DNA of 64,000 nucleotides from Phytohabitans maris (GTDB lineage: Bacteria > Actinomycetota > Actinomycetes > Mycobacteriales > Micromonosporaceae): positions 1-64,000 of the forward strand of contig NZ_JAVHUY010000037.1 in the NCBI RefSeq assembly GCF_031085175.1. The letters are read 5' to 3'. Below are positions 63,585-64,000 of this stretch, piece by piece; the stretch's first letter is position 1, and every line of letters starts with the position of its first letter. The notes below the pieces were generated by a model, which saw only the letters and a program-made list of their open reading frames with translations, was not told where the DNA came from and did no database searches. Position numbers and translations under genes: made by a program.

Positions 63585-63602
63585 GGCGAGGCCCACCTCC
63601 AA

Positions 63603-64000
63603 TCACAACTGTGACTAACTGCCGCCCGAGCTGTCGCGTACGACCCATCGGCCAGGCATTCTCAACGATTACGGGCCGCGCGGAGACGCGGCCAAGTCAT
63701 GGACATCATCTCGCACACGCCAGCCACTGCGCCGCCGCTTTTCGGCCCCTCAGATCCGGCTCCGGCCACGGCCAGTCCGAAGACCTAAAGCTTCTCCTGG
63801 CGATGACCCGGGTATCTGCCTCAGGCATCTCCGACTGGAGCGCCCTACCGTCTGGTGCTGGCCGTCTGCCGCCGCTCCGGCTGTCTGCTCGGTGAGGCGG
63901 TGATGCTGGGCGGCCTCGGCACGGTGCCCGGTCGACGGGTCCTTACCGGACAGCGCGGCGGATGCGCTCGTCGACGCGGCGGTTTCGTTGAGTTCCGCGA
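63603..64000. other. Terminal stretch without an assignable gene
   Basis: About 400 bases upstream of the OLD-like gene. The first 150 bases are relatively AT-rich and could carry its promoter. Open frames here lack protein character or run off the window, so none is called. Confidence 0.4.

Overview
The window is high-GC DNA with GTG/TTG starts, stop/start overlaps (ATGA, GTGA) and actinobacterial gene families (PucR/CdaR-type regulator, Imm10, LRV repeats, KsdD-free beta-oxidation genes, SigB/F relics). It looks like a chromosomal segment of a soil actinomycete; Micromonosporaceae is my guess from style only. No rRNA, tRNA or CRISPR array was recognised.

Layout. (1) 1-23.4 kb is a patchwork of accessory genes and relics: a membrane-anchored lipoyl-domain protein, an LRV-repeat protein, a SEFIR-domain protein, a frameshifted DUF6308-like gene cut by a truncated IS66 transposase, a small lipoprotein/membrane operon, a 1411-residue STAND NTPase, a divergent AraC / siderophore-interacting protein / darcynin locus, a 1094-residue protein of unknown function, a three-gene membrane operon, an Imm10-like gene, an integrase-group II intron chimera with an intact intron domain V-VI, and sigma-factor and ABC-F relics. 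(2) 23.4-52.1 kb is one large catabolic region: thiolase, five crotonases, two acyl-CoA dehydrogenases, three SDRs, an AMACR-type CoA-transferase-family protein, two mandelate racemase/muconate lactonising enzymes, a ketopantoate-reductase-like protein, a fused indolepyruvate:ferredoxin oxidoreductase-type enzyme, a peptide-type ABC importer, a phosphotransferase, two TetR regulators and a GAF/PucR regulator. (3) 52.1-64 kb is an integrase/excisionase pair followed by a defence-like island: a PD-(D/E)xK gene with a frameshift, a long Argonaute whose PIWI active site looks dead (also frameshifted near its N terminus), a translationally coupled PD-(D/E)xK protein, and a convergent OLD-like plus UvrD-like pair resembling Gabija.

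How the catabolic genes may work together (inference): the importer brings in a substrate acid; the two enolase-superfamily enzymes convert hydroxy acids to 2-oxo acids; the ferredoxin oxidoreductase makes acyl-CoA directly (no acyl-CoA ligase gene is seen); the ACAD11-type dehydrogenase and the separate phosphotransferase recall the ACAD10/11 and Lva routes for 4-hydroxyacyl-CoA; beta-oxidation genes finish the job. Two recurring operator-like sequences tie the region together: TTGACATGCATGTCAA-type palindromes (28.1, 31.0, 42.9 kb and a half site at 38.4 kb) and a TTAGCGAGCG decamer (27.98, 43.75, 50.99 kb), which fits two TetR regulons.
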